Shown one piece after another: positions 51,101 to 63,406 of a stretch of DNA of 64,000 nucleotides. Source of the stretch: Megachile rotundata (Eukaryota; Arthropoda; Insecta; Hymenoptera; Megachilidae); contig NC_134985.1 of the NCBI RefSeq assembly GCF_050947335.1, forward strand, positions 19,087,190 through 19,151,189, read 5' to 3'. The position numbers and the translations under genes are program-made. The notes beneath the pieces were generated by a model. The model did not search any database. It saw only the letters and a program-made list of their open reading frames with translations, and was not told where the DNA came from. Within the stretch, counting starts at the first letter, position 1; the number at the start of each line of letters is the position of its first letter.

Positions 51101-54100
51101 TGATCGGCCACGACGGTCAGAGCAAGAAATTCGAAAACCCGTTTCCTCTTCTTCCACTTCTTCCTCGCGCTGTCTCCGCGTACACGGTCGTCCTGGTCAT
51201 CCATCGTCTCCCGGTCGACCGTAATACGTCGCACGCGCTGCCTATATTTAGCACGAAATTATTGTTCCTACCAAAGTCCCACCGCCATTATGTCGAGCGA
51301 TCGACGAGCAAGAAAATAATTATGCTCGAGCGGATTACGATCGGATTTGAGAGGTGACGACGCGCGTGGAAAATCGACGAGCACAATACCGCGAAACCGA
51401 GGCTGCCGCTGGGAACGGAAGTTGAATTACAAGGCGGTAACACGCAAATTCAACTCTGATCGGGCACACGATCAGGCTCGCTAAAAATTCTTCTCCGAAA
51501 CGAGAAAACGAGTCGGTACAACATCGCGAAGCGATCCTGGCTAAAATTAACGAACACCCTAGCCCGCTGTTCCCTTGACCTTTGCAGCGAACACTGTACA
51601 CTTGATCTTTCGAAACGCTGGAAAACGCGTACGTTTCAAGGTTTGCTCGAGGTCGGCCTCGAGGTAGGTTAGATCCTTTGTGCAGATGAACGCAGGGAAA
51701 AGTGAAAAAATAAAAGGAAAAATACTGATACGAAAATCCAAAGTCCTCTTTCGAATATTGTAATCTTGAGATCACGGGTCGTAAACGTTATCGATTAACA
51801 CGTTGATGACGAATAACGCAGACCTTTTACATCTGTGTAAATCAATCGTATTTTTTTATTCGTTCATTATTCCTCTTTTATTATTGCGCGAAATATCGCG
51901 TGCGTCAGAGTTTCTGGATGGAGCTCGTCTTTCGTGTTCGAACGATTGGAAGTAATGTATTTTAAGTGCTGCGAGCTGCAATTCCTGCCTCGTTTTCAAG
52001 TACAATATTTTAAGCGTATAAGTCATCGATTGGAATACAGATATTTCTAAAAGTTTTCAGATATTTCGTTGCACGAAACCCTTACGTTGAACGTTAATTG
52101 ACAGGCAGATTGATACTGATGACACATATTTTTTTATAGTAAGAAACAAGGTGAAAATAGCACTTAGACAATTTAAGAAGGCCTCGATGATATATATTAA
52201 ACAGTTTCCATCGGAAATTCGAAAGTGGCGATACCTTGAGCCTAGTAAAATTAATTGGACGTCTAAAGGCACTTACGGTAAGCGCTCACAGGCGCCACTA
52301 GTAATGAAAGGGTTAAAAGCAACGCGTTCTTCGAGGAATCTCACGGAGAGAGAGCAGAATAAGATGTGCAAGAACGAACCGCGAGTGCTGGAAGCAATCT
52401 AAAAATCGATCTTCATAGAACACGCAGCTTCTGGAAAAACGCGATCATTTATCTAAACAGAGAGTCAGATTAAGATCTTCAGAGATGTGGGACACTCAAA
52501 GATTGTTGTCTTTCCGTATGTTCCCGAATCATTTTGGACTTCGTAATTTTGTAGCTTTCTTAGCCTTTTTCTGTAGCCCACAATAAATCTAGCGAAGAAA
52601 AATTATCGCAGCATTCCTTTCCCTTAATGACTCGATTAATAACCGCTTATTTTTCTCGACAGTTAATTAGTCTGCCTAAATCGATGCTCGCATATTCCCA
52701 TTATCGGAGCGTGAAAGGTTCCAACGAATTTCTCCATGCCGGACCTTCCTTCGTCGATCGCATTGATAGTGAAATCGTTAATGACGCGTCTTCGTGTCGT
52801 GACTATCGTCGATACACGTGCGGGAATAGTCGAGCGTACACGCCTTCGCGGTCGGGCGTGGACGAAGTTCGATTTTCTCTTTGGCAGCTGGTCTATTTGA
52901 CACCCAGTGCGCATTCATGGTCGCGTGTGCCTGCAATCATTTAAACTTGCCCGCTTTTAATTACGCGTCAATATTTCCTAATCAGTCCAGTTTCACCCGG
53001 CGCCAAGTTCGATCGATTGATCGACGTGCTTGGCTAAGTGTCCGATCGTGAACCTTCGGAAAACTCGCGAGGTTCACCGTCCGATCGTGACATTGCTTTG
53101 TTTCATTTTACAACCTTGATTGCACCCGCTTGTAACCGAAAGTGGACTATCAGTTAAATACTGTCAGGCGACTTTTTCAAGTCGGACCTGTTTTACTATT
53201 TTCACGAAATTCCAACTTTCTAACCATCCATCTAACTGAGGCCTAACTCGGACACCGTTGTCGCGATCATCCATCTAACCCAGACCTAACGCAGACAGTG
53301 TCGTTTAAAACGCGTCTGCGTTGTGGAACACGCTTAAAGACACACACACGAAGTGGACAGGGGACTGGTTTTCTGCGAAGGATGCTTTTCAGCGTCGGTC
53401 CGGCTCGCTTCATCGACCAGGCAAGGATGAGAGGGAAGGAGGGAACACGGTTGATTTTTTACCTTCGTCGCGACCTTGCCAGCCGAGCAAGGATCCTCGC
53501 GTTTATTGACCCCGACAAGCATTCTCCTCTTTAAGCCCAACTTGCGCACCCAAGTGCTCCGTGCCTTGCTTCCTCTCGCGCTTATCTGCGCCTTCAGCTG
53601 ATGCTCTTTCGAGAGGTAAACATGCACGAGTACCTCTTAGATCATAGACAAGTATCGACTCTGTTCATTACACTTCTATTCACTCGGTTCCATCATTTTA
53701 TATATAATTTATAAGCAAGAATTGCTAAGTATAGTTATTGGATCAACGACCACATTTATCTTGTGACTCCGCGCTAGAATATTTGAAAAATCGAACAGCT
53801 TTTGTTTTCATCGTGCACGAGACTGTTATCCATCACACGTGCATTCGCTGGCCGATTAAAATGATAATGATGCGTCGTGTTTGCCGTCATTGTAGGATTT
53901 TACCGTCTTTGTTACCGTTCGACCGTGCCATTAATAACGATTAGCGTACTGCGTGATCCGCTGTGCATTCAACTCGGAATAACGATTCATGTTGCCGACT
54001 TACATACGTTAGGTGCAAATGACTCGCGTCAAGGATCTCGTACACGCGAATGCTTTCATAATTAACGCTGATTCCGTTTCGTTAGCGACTGTTTGCCGTC

Positions 54101-57100
54101 GTAAAATAACTGACGACTCTTTTGAAATCGATCTTGAGAATCAGTTGATTCTAACATATTGCGAACGAAACGATATTTCGTCTGTGTCATCGACTGGAAT
54201 GTGAATTAATTTAGGACAACCGTACTCACTGTCGAGCAATATTTACTCGAAAGTTTCCTGGGAAAACCTGACCGCTCGTTAATTATAAATTCTTGGTACA
54301 CATACTTCCTTTCACGGAAGATATTTTTAACCTCTGATGCGGACCACTGCCCACGCGACAAAGGGAAATAAACATCTTTTACAACGAAGAAAAAATTTGC
54401 ATTAGATACTGGTTCGATAGGGTTGCGTGCTCGATCGCTCGTTCCGGCGGAACATCGAACGTAACGTCGACTTGCCATACTTTCGGTACGTTAGCATGTT
54501 GCATTCGCGACTTTGACGTGAGTCATGCGATGAGTTATCGCTCACAATTCTCCGTTGCAAATTCTCGAACTCATTGTATAAAAACCATGTGACCATGCGA
54601 TTGCATCAAGGCCGCACACACCGATTAAAGAACCGATTGCATATCGATTCAGTCGATAGCGTAGCGATTCGATCGGTATAAAATGTTCGCATGGCGACCA
54701 CCGTACACCTCCGTCATTTCTCCTGGTAACTCGTAAAGAAATAATAGTTCGCAGTAAAGGAACAGTAGATATAAAAATTGCGACGTATACGTCGAACGTG
54801 GTATCGGGTACTAGAAGTTTGAGATTAATCACGATTTTAATAGCATTAAGCATGACGTAACCTGATGCGATATACTGAGTAGGAACGTTATGGAAATATG
54901 GTAGCAACGTAACGCTACATAGAACAGTAACGTTCATTGAAACTCAAAGGAGATATAAATGGAGACATAACCGAAATCTAGCGTACATTAAGCTAAGGGC
55001 TCGATTAAAGGGAATAGTGAGTCTAACGAGAAGAAATGAAGAATGGGTGACCGAAACGATCAATAATCCTAAGAAACGGTTTGTGCAGGCCACAATGGGA
55101 ACACGTACCGCGAACCATATTGGTTTCAACGGCAGTTTACGCGCATTGGTTTTTGCTATTAAGGTCATTACCTGAACCTGCTCCAGCGTTACACCGGATA
55201 ACATGTGTGCCACCATTAATAACTGGACGTCGTCACTTGCGTTTCTTTGATCGCACAGACGGTTTCTTCGTGGCCGCTACTTGTCGGAACGACGCCACGA
55301 GTTATTTCGATATCCGTTCCGAGGTAGGCGTCGCGTTTTTTTCGGACGTCGCCGTGTTCTAGCTTCGTTACGGATACGCGGCTGTTTCTGCTCTAACAAT
55401 AAAAAGATTCCCCCTCTGGAGAGAAATTACCGAGTTCCCGTTACTCGATCGGATACCGATCGACCGTGGATCGTCGCGATCCATGGCCGCCGTGACTTTT
55501 AACGTCGTTTTTGCCACGACGAGCATCGTTAAACTGTCCCTATCCGATAGAACGTACCTGTTGCATCCATAAAACACGAAACGTCGCGTAACGCTTCGAT
55601 CTCGTATCGCGAGACAAGCAAGAAGGTGTTTCAGATACGATAGGATACGGACTCGAGATAGATAACAAAGTTAATTGGCTGACGGAGTTCGTGAGAAGGG
55701 ACAAAAACGGATGCCGATAAGGATACGAAAATTGAGCACAGAGGTTTTCTACATTCGCAGATGTACCATAAGTTTCCTCACCTATGAATACAACATAACT
55801 TCACATTTTTAAATTTCGTCCTCGCGAAAAAACTTGATTAATGTATTGAAAAATTGATAGGTATTAACCTTTTAGATATAACAAGAAAGTAAGATCGGTT
55901 CTCGTTTTCTCCCATTGTTCGTTCCACACTCCTATGCGCATAATTCCAAGTTGAAACAATAAATATTGATTTAGAAACCGTCCATACGTTGTAGACTTTG
56001 TTTCACAATGTTTGCAAAAGTGCTGCTAAAATTTCTCGAACAAAATTATTCCCAGAGTTTCACCGAAGCTCGCTGCACTTTCAGTGATATAGTTAATTGT
56101 ACGTGCAACGCTAGCCTACTGTTGGAAGTATCGGTTAAAATGTTATATAATAGACACGTAACGAGAATTCTGAGCGGAAACCGACAACTTAGCATTCGTT
56201 CCGCGAGCATTCGATTTTATTTCGAAAAAATGTTCTGCCCATATTTATGCGGTTATGGTTTAAAAACGATTCCGAACGATGATTAAAAAGAGGACGATCG
56301 TCGACTGACTAATAGCGTATTCTCGATTGTGTTCGCTACGTGGCGATGTGCATCGTCCACGTGTTTCGTGTTTATGAGTCTCACATGAGTGGCCCAAGCA
56401 ATTGCATAATCATCGCATCATCGATAAATCTTCCTTTCTTCCTATCTACCAACAAATTCTATTTAATTTTTTATTTAGAATATAGTCGAAGTTTCGTCGA
56501 GCATATGTGACATGAAAGACATCGTGTGATTAAATAGCGAGGAAAGTTTCGAGGTGCATTTGCATAAAATTAGTCAAAATAGAAAGTCTCCAGAAAATCT
56601 TGAAATTTAGGTGGGATTCTAAAGACTTGCTTATTATAGCAAAATAAGTGGATAACGATAGGTAAACATCTCACAGATATAAATGCGAAATACGTATTGG
56701 AGTGGAAGTTATTAGGCCAGTAATCCGGTAGATTATCTATGTCGATAACAATTCGTTAATTGTTCGTGCGGTGAAAGTCGATATCGTTCCGTCTTCTCGA
56801 TCGAAAGTTGCAATCGAGCGAAAATAACGAGTGATCCGTATCGTTGCTTCCAGGTCTAATGATGGAGTCGGAGAAGAAAATCTTTGAGATGATGAACAAG
56901 AAAGCGGCCATGTCCAAGTACTGGATGCCGCTGGTTTGGGCGACGAACATCATCAACAGAGCCAGGAGGGAGGCTTTGATCACCAGCGACCAAGTAGTGC
57001 AAACCCTCCTTGTCGAGCTGAGCGACATCCGGAAGAGGCTTGGCGCACTCATTGGTTACGACACCGTTTGTGTCCCGCTCGTTTACACGCAGGCAAGTAA

Positions 57101-60100
57101 CCATAATATCGCGTTAATCATGCAAGCTAATAAGTGGAAAGCTCGAGTCTTCTGGTAACACAACGCGCGATAATGTTACGCGTTTAAATTGGCGAGATCG
57201 TATGAACCAGTTACAAAGCAACTCGTTCGGATAATCGCAGAAACGTATTAATTTTCTTTACGTTAATTACGTGGCCAGGATTATGGCAAAGTTAAATGGT
57301 CTAAGCTAATTCGCTCTGAAGTAAAAAGCAAGTATAGAGGAAAATTACTGGTTGTTGTTCGCGAAATGGCGAGTAATTCAGCGTTGAAAAGTCGTTGAAA
57401 TAGATGGTCTAAAGATAGCATCGGGGCGTTCGATTTCTTTATTCCGACAATCGTCTCGAACGGTTAAGAGATTCAGTGAGGAAATAACGGTACGCATCGT
57501 TCTCTTTTCAATCTCATTCAGAAATCAGTGACAAGTCGGATAATTGCGAGGACGGTCATTGAGAAATACCGAGTGCTTTGAACATCTTCATCCTGCGCTG
57601 ATTCTCATCGTTGCTACCTTTTATTATCGTTGACAAGCGTGTACCACTCTGGTGTATAATTCGTAATTCTCCTCGGTGTTTGCTCGCACATATTCTCGAA
57701 AAAAAGCAAAGACCTTCGCTTTCCAGCCGTGTTTCACGCTGAAACTTTGCGAAACTTTTAACGATCGGAAGGACGCGTCAGAAGAACAAATGTTCTTTTA
57801 AGCGATTCGCTTCTATTAGCTCGGCTAAACGGTTTGCACGGATTCGACGTAATTAAGAATCGTTAGAAAGTACGTCATCCAGTTGCAACATAATATCGTG
57901 GATAGAAGACTCGATGAGCAACCGTGGAGGTCGTTCTTCGCCTACAAATCATTCGTTTAATCCCATAGAAGCTGTAGTCGACGTCCATAATATTCACGAT
58001 CCAGCTGCTTTATCTCGTTCGAAGGACTCGATTCGTTGCACCGACCCCTTCTCGGAAAGACGTTTCGCACTCGCAATTAACTGGCACGTATGCATTGTGC
58101 AACGTTAATTGCTCATCAACCAACCTTCCTAATTGCTGCTCGTAGACACCGTCATTTTCGCGAGATTAACACGTCGGCGGTTCTCTTGCTCCTTCATTTC
58201 GCTTCGTCGATCTGTCGAAATACTGCGACGAGTACTGTCGACTCGCTAGTCGTCACCGATAGACAAGTGTTTGCAAGTCATTAGAAAGTAAATTTCCCAA
58301 TCTAAAAACTGGGAAATCCAAAATTTCTAAATGACTAAATTCTCAGAGATTAAAATCTCCATAAACCTCCATAGACCACAGTCGATCTGCCTATCACCGA
58401 TCTAAACTGACATGTTTTCCCGCCTTTCGAATTTGCTCTATTTCCAAGCGAAGAATTCCAAGCATTTTCACGTCGATTGATAAGCAACGTGAAACGTGAT
58501 TCTAGTACCCGCTTAATTTATGTGCACAGCACGAGCATCGCGAATGAAAATCAGCCTCGTTTTATACGCTGACTAACAGCGCGGTTTGCCCCATCGTTCA
58601 TGATCGATCTAAACATAATTGATAATGAGTCGATAGATGTATTGCTTGCAGGAAAAAGTCGATCGATACTTCTCTTCCAGCCGTTCAATGTCTTTCGATA
58701 TCCCCGACTGGTAATTATTAACTGGTAATCGATGACGTAACTTTGTTCGATGAATGAGTTGTTCGTCGTAAACTCGGTGATTCCGTTACTAGTCAATTTT
58801 CAGACAGCGTCCTTAAAGGTCATCGATATCGTAAAATACTCTCCAAGAGCCATCTCGGAAAGAAAGAATTGTTGAAATCGAAAATGTATTTAAATAATTC
58901 TTTGTGACATCCTTTGTTCGAGATCGTTCTCAGAAGCAATATTTTTCGCCTAGTAACACGTTGTCGATAGTGCACAAGTCACGAACATGATGCAAACTGC
59001 ATGGTCAAGGACGGCGAACGAGCATGGCTGCAATCTCGCGTCGCGCGAATTGCAGCGGAAATAATTTCGCAGCCAGTTTGTCGCGAGAATTTCTCAAATA
59101 TCCACGGAGGCGACGATCAAAGTCGAAAGGCAAAGCATCGATGACTCGATGCATTATTCTTGGCAATCTTTTGCATAAAATATCGTTTCCTGATGGCCTT
59201 CGACGAGAAAGGCGCTGCTCTCGATAACCTTGATATTATTTCATTCAAACCTGTTCACTCGCTCGCGTAAGCCGTGACGAAAGGGTGAAACTGGTAGAAA
59301 AACCTTCCTCCGACTCAGCGATCCCATTTCAAACTGCACCCTCTTGGAACAAGGAACTTTTTACACGAGTGTACAGTTTCATCGTGTCCTCAATGTTTTC
59401 CTGAACATTACGCTGTTGTGCGAACACTGGCTATCGTATTCTTTTCTCAGAACCTGCCATCTTGTTAACCGTGGTCTCTTATGGTCTCAGAAGTGCTTTT
59501 AAATTTTGAATATTCCACTTATTTATTTCAAGAAAAGATTATACATTGTATTGTCACTCGTTCTATCCTCCTGCATTCATAAAGAGTCATAATTTCATAG
59601 GGTAGCGAGAGAAAAATTTGAATTGGGAATGAAGTAATCTGAATTTTAAAATATTTCCGAGAAGATCTGCAACAATGACAAAAGGGATATTCATAGCGAT
59701 GCTACCTGCTGCTTATCGTCGATCGCTTTTGCTCGTTCTGTACCTTCGTACGCAGAAAGTGTTCGGAGCGATCGTTCCGAGAATCCAGTAAAACGACGCG
59801 ATCGACGTGTATCTGCGAATTTCTGTCGTTTAATTTATCCGCCCGCTCCCCACCGACCATTAACAACAGGTCTTTGATTAACAGTCGCGTAATCGCGACG
59901 TTTGTTTTGCGCTTTTTTATCGCGCTTCGCAAAATTAACGACACATGAGGAATAATATACATCGTCGCGCACACGCGTTTCACTGCCATAAAACTGTTCA
60001 CGTTTTTCCTCGAGAATCTCTACATGGTTTGTTTATATTTTACAGGTTGTCACGCTATCTTTGTACGCGTACTTCTTCTCCGCTTTGCTCGGCAGACAGT

Positions 60101-63100
60101 TCATCGAGCGGACGGACGCCGGAGGCGGGAAATACGAGGAGCCAGACATGTATTTTCCATTTTTCACGGCATTGCAGGTGAGAAAAGCTACTTTGTAATA
60201 CCGCTTGGGAATCGGTTCGCTGTTATCGATCAATTCGTCGCGTTCGTTTCAGTTCTGCTTTTACGTTGGCTGGCTGAAAGTTGCCGAAGTGTTGATTAAT
60301 CCATTTGGCGAGGATGACGACGACATCGAGCTGAATTGGCTAATCGATCGACACATAAAGGTATGCAAATTTATTCTACGCATATTTCTGATAACGTCGG
60401 GTCTTTATAGAGTTAGCTTCTTGCACACTTGTCTGTTAATAACTCATACGCACATTTTACTGAACATAGTGATTTTATAATATTACAGCAGAGACAAAAC
60501 TACAGCGATTACAGCTTTATGTTGTGTGTTTGAAATATGTTGCAAATAAGATAAACTTATTTTAGCTGGCAAAGGAATCGACACGTACTATGTATTTAAA
60601 AAGATCCTTCACGAATGATAAAAAATATTGGATTGCAAACATATAATTACTACAAAATTATAGGCCTGTGGCTGTATAATAAACGGTGTTTATCAAGCTA
60701 ATTTTTATCGATGTACCTAACAGGCAGGCTACATGATCGTCGACGAAATGCACGAGGAGCATCCAGAATTGTTGAAGGATCAGTACTGGGACGAGGTAGT
60801 GCCGAAAGACTTACCGTACACGGTAGCCAGTGAGCAGTATCGACGCGAGGAACCAAAGGGATCGGCCGAGCATTATAAGGTCAAAGAGAGCGATGCTCTT
60901 TATGCGAACGTTATGCTCGGTACGCAGATTCACAATCACGTTCAGCATCGCAAGACTCACCAGGATGACATGTACGCCGATTACGTAAGTACACCGTCAC
61001 GAGATGAACTTGAATCCTTCGATATTCAAATGACCATATAGATTTCGCATCTCTGTTGCATGCAGCCACCGAGGATGGTTGATTATATATTCCTGAACCC
61101 ACGGTTAATTGTACATTCTGTGTAAACGGGGAAAACCGTGATGTTATTTTTATGATATTTTTTTGCAGGAAAGCGTGGATACTCCGTTAGTAGAACGAAG
61201 AAAAAATTGGCTGCAGCGTCAGATCACCAGAATGGGCTCTGTCCGCAGTTCATCGACCACCTACAGCAGCGGAGGTGGTTTTTTCTCGAGGAACCGTCAC
61301 AACAGTGTCTATAGCAGCCCCGAGACCGGAGGTCTGCCACAAACGAACAACCCGAACCTTAAAATGTCGCTGTACGACAGATTAGTCGGACGGAAAAGCA
61401 TTCGCAGTCAAAGAATGGGTAGACAAAGCAAGTATCTCGATACGAATAAGTACAGTGCATTCTTTCCGAGTCCTTTTAGAGTCGACCATCGTGTCGACTC
61501 GGTAGAGTGGAACCAAGTTGTGCACGTGGAACTGCGATATGAACGCGATAATGCGATTTCTGACCGCGCTGACAGATCGCTAGAGGTTTTCGAAACGCAA
61601 CGAAATGACGTTAATTTCCGAGTATCGCGGACTATAATTATGTAATGTTATGCAATGCACCAATTAACCGTATTTCTTCGATGCATACATTTTCCGCGAA
61701 ATCATTCCTAGCGAAAGAAATATGCTCCATTAATATCGCGGCAAGATAGGAGGAGAAAAACCGCGAGAAAAACACGCTATGTCGAGTATTCCTCGGCGCA
61801 CATTTCTGAACGCGTCTCCGCGATCTTCTCTGTCACGCATTCCAATGCGACAGGAGAAGAACTTTCAATGAAAGTCTCGCGAACGTTCGAACGCTTTCCC
61901 CACCTTCGTTCGTGCACGCATCGGGATTACGCAACCTGTAACCTTGTGTAACCTGAACAATTTCCGCGATTGCGAATCGCGCTTCTCGATAAAAAATGGA
62001 AAAAACCTTTCCCAAAGACCTTGTGCTTCTTTCTCCACCCGTGCCTGTCACTGGCAGTCAATGAAAAAACGATCTAAGAAAATCGCCAAGCAATTTTACG
62101 ATCGACTCGCGAGTTTCACTGCACGACCTGCCCTCTGCTCTTTAGTCGACGATAACCATCGTTCGTTTCCTCGTTCCACAGACGATAGTTCTTCCGACAC
62201 TAAAGTGCTTAAGACCGCGTACAAATCACCGACGATCATCCTCAGCCTCGAAGCCGAAGCTATTTCACGAGGATAATCGTAATCCTCTTAACTAGCTAAG
62301 CTAATTCGTGTTCGTCAGCAGGTACCATGACGAAGCTGAACTCGGTGCCGGTATCCCTGAAGAACAGACCACGCATACCAACGCCGGATGTGACGAAGGA
62401 GGTGGTCGACCGTGAACAGAGACTGGCTCTGTCGGCGACCAACGCGGTCAACATCGGTGCGGGTGTCGTCGGAGTGATACCAGCTAACGGACACTATCAG
62501 ACGGACCTACCTGTGGTACAGGTGATGTTGTCGACGATCCAGGAAGCCGAGGGTACTCCGGCGACAGGAAAATCGGGAGCAGCCGCGTTGGCGCAGGCTG
62601 TCCTGTCACCGACTCTGACGAGCGCTGGTTTGGTAGGTCCTGTCACTCTGACGCCTGTCACGATGAGCCAGTTAACGCAGCTGGGTCTGGTCACCACCAC
62701 GTCCGCGTCGATGATCAAACCGAGCGATCAAACCAACAACGTCCAAGCCACTTTGACCGAGGTGAACAGCAGCGAAGAGGAGGGTTCCGGAAGTTCCAGT
62801 AGCAGGAGCGGCAGCATCACCGGCCAAGAGGAGCGATCCACGCCGCTGATAAATCAAGATAGGAGCACTCCATTGATCGGAGAGACGGCTAGCCATTTGG
62901 GCAGCAGCGGCAGCTCGCCTACCTTCGACAGCTACTCCGACCGTTCTCCGATCCTGATGAATCCCGAGAAGTTGGGCTACATGGTCACCACGGTGCCGAT
63001 CGCGCAGGACGTCAAAACAGATCCACGAGGCAGACGATCGGCTTCGCTGCCGGGTCCACCGCTTCTGCCGTCCAGGGAGGACAGAAGCATGTCTCTGCCG

Positions 63101-63406
63101 CACTCTCCAGGCCTTCAGCCGAGAGAGAATCGCGCAGCTTCGGTATCGAATGGCCACGAACCTCCCAACATAGACAGACTATTGGTGCACGCGAACCAGG
63201 ACATTCGACCAAGGACAAACAGCATCGGCCACGACCTCTGTAGACCCATTCACCGAATACAGGAAACCTCGAGGAAGATCAGCAGCGTGTCGTGCACCAA
63301 CGCGACGTTATCGAGCGGACTGGGCACGACGCCCACCACGGCGACCACCGTGGTGCCGGCACCGGCACCTGTCGCCGGAAGCAAGCGAGGCGAGGTGTAC
63401 GTTTGA
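24112..63406 (+). CDS. Bestrophin, Ca2+-activated anion channel
   Basis: Bestrophins are pentameric plasma-membrane chloride/bicarbonate channels gated by cytosolic Ca2+. Ten coding exons join in phase: 24112-24182, 39069-39179, 42171-42342, 46306-46435, 56854-57092, 60046-60177, 60253-60360, 60724-60984, 61169-61418 and 62322-63406 (2559 nt, 852 aa). The family signatures are the conserved start MTISYASEV, WRGSVYKLIW at 25-34, the neck IPMSFVLGFYV with Ile77, Phe81 and Phe85, RRFPTLQHIV, the YDTVCVPLVYTQ segment, and the Ca2+ clasp GEDDDD at 304-309. Residues 1 to about 370 are the channel core. The remainder is Ser/Thr-rich and probably disordered. It resembles fly Best1, but the paralogue number is not certain. 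The exon 9 donor (61418) is the weakest junction. Confidence 0.93.
24183..39068 (+). other. Bestrophin intron 1 (14.9 kb), no nested gene recognised
   Basis: GT-AG intron. It contains two degenerate copies of a TATAAATA-bearing block (26594-26680 and 27361-27485). Open frames of 172-185 codons occur at 28466-28993 (+), 34355-34912 (+) and 32847-33365 (-). None has a recognised domain, and about this number is expected by chance. Confidence 0.7.
39069..39179 (+). CDS. Bestrophin exon 2
   Basis: Residues 25-60 with split codons at both ends: WRGSVYKLIWRELLAYLF and the first transmembrane helix. It follows TTTCACAG and ends at GT|GTGAGT. Confidence 0.93.
39180..42170 (+). other. Bestrophin intron 2
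   Basis: GT-AG intron of 3.0 kb. Apart from the 45-bp array I see nothing. It ends at ATTGTTGCAG. Confidence 0.85.
40127..40805. repeat. 45-bp minisatellite in bestrophin intron 2
   Basis: Fifteen units start at 40127, 40172 and 40216, then every 45 bp from 40261 to 40756. Each begins GGTACCACATGTGTCGATAC and continues CACGCGTAAGACTACTAC. One unit is 44 bp. GGTACC, CACATGTG and ACGCGT are all palindromes. Because 45 is a multiple of 3, the array gives long open frames on both strands (15-residue repeats), which are artefacts. Degenerate related sequence extends from about 39950 to 40960. Confidence 0.96.
42171..42342 (+). CDS. Bestrophin exon 3 (pore neck)
   Basis: Residues 62-118, including SIPMSFVLGFYVSLVVKRWW. 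Ile77, Phe81 and Phe85 match the three hydrophobic neck residues (76/80/84) of human BEST1. The donor AAC|GTAAGT is strong. Confidence 0.95.
42343..46305 (+). other. Bestrophin intron 3 (4.0 kb)
   Basis: No gene is recognised. A perfect 14-bp palindrome AGTCTCATGAGACT at 42411-42424 overlaps an 8-bp inverted repeat (42400-42418). Degenerate AT-rich words of the TTCCAAAGATTCAAA type follow at 42420-42530. Confidence 0.7.
46306..46435 (+). CDS. Bestrophin exon 4
   Basis: Residues 119-161: DERGRLMRRNIVRYAVLAYV, then RVKRRFPTLQHIVDV. The second transmembrane region and a basic loop are well conserved in the family. The donor is G|GTCAGT. Confidence 0.94.
46436..56853 (+). other. Bestrophin intron 4 (10.4 kb)
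   Basis: No recognised nested gene. It holds open segments with protein-like composition at 47999-48262 and 48441-48671 (+), a GC-rich self-complementary tract at 49688-49704 and short trinucleotide repeats at 51045-51105. Confidence 0.65.
56854..57092 (+). CDS. Bestrophin exon 5
   Basis: Residues 163-241: LMMESEKKIFEMMNKKAAMS, KYWMPLVWATNIINRARREA and YDTVCVPLVYTQ. It ends with CAG|GCAAGT, a GC donor. Confidence 0.94.
57093..60045 (+). other. Bestrophin intron 5, GC-AG type
   Basis: This 3.0-kb intron begins GCAAGT and ends TTTTACAG. No in-phase GT near 57093 preserves the conserved VYTQVVTL junction. No gene is seen inside. Confidence 0.8.
60046..60177 (+). CDS. Bestrophin exon 6
   Basis: Residues 242-285: VVTLSLYAYFFSALLGRQF, a transmembrane helix, then a polar extracellular loop and PFFTALQ. 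Confidence 0.94.
60253..60360 (+). CDS. Bestrophin exon 7 (Ca2+ clasp)
   Basis: Residues 286-321: FCFYVGWLKVAEVLINPFG then EDDDD (305-309). The acidic cluster is the Ca2+-binding clasp that defines bestrophins. Confidence 0.96.
60361..60723 (+). other. Bestrophin intron 7
   Basis: GT-AG intron of 363 bp, AT-rich, with no other feature seen. Confidence 0.85.
60724..60984 (+). CDS. Bestrophin exon 8
   Basis: Residues 322-408: IVDEMHEEHPELLKDQYWDE and LPYTVASEQY, the cytosolic end of the conserved core. Confidence 0.95.
61169..61418 (+). CDS. Bestrophin exon 9 (donor uncertain)
   Basis: Residues 409-491: a basic, Ser-rich tail (SSSTTYSSGGGFFSRNRHN) and SLYDRLVGRKSIR. The next exon needs a phase-1 donor; G|GTAGAC at 61418 fits but is weak. 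The frame stays open to a stop at 61645, so read-through would give a shorter isoform. Confidence 0.75.
61419..62321 (+). other. Bestrophin intron 9
   Basis: An intron of about 0.9 kb. It holds the possible exon 9 extension to 61645 and an 8-bp inverted repeat (61479-61486 with 61493-61500). A tandem acceptor CAGCAG ends at 62321, so splicing could add one residue. Confidence 0.6.
62322..63406 (+). CDS. Bestrophin exon 10 (long C-terminal tail)
   Basis: Residues 493-852, beginning TMTKLNSVPVSLKNRPRIP. It is low in hydrophobic helices and rich in Ser, Thr, Pro and Gly, with RSTPLI twice and repeated basic-Ser motifs (RRSASLP, DRSMSLP, RAASVS) that suit phosphorylation. This tail is absent from vertebrate-length bestrophins. 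The stop is at 63404-63406. Confidence 0.9.

Noticed and set aside
51013..51357. A frame with an apparent transmembrane helix of Ile and Val runs
   Set aside because: The hydrophobic run comes from ATC/GTC trinucleotide repeats that read as Arg or His in other frames.
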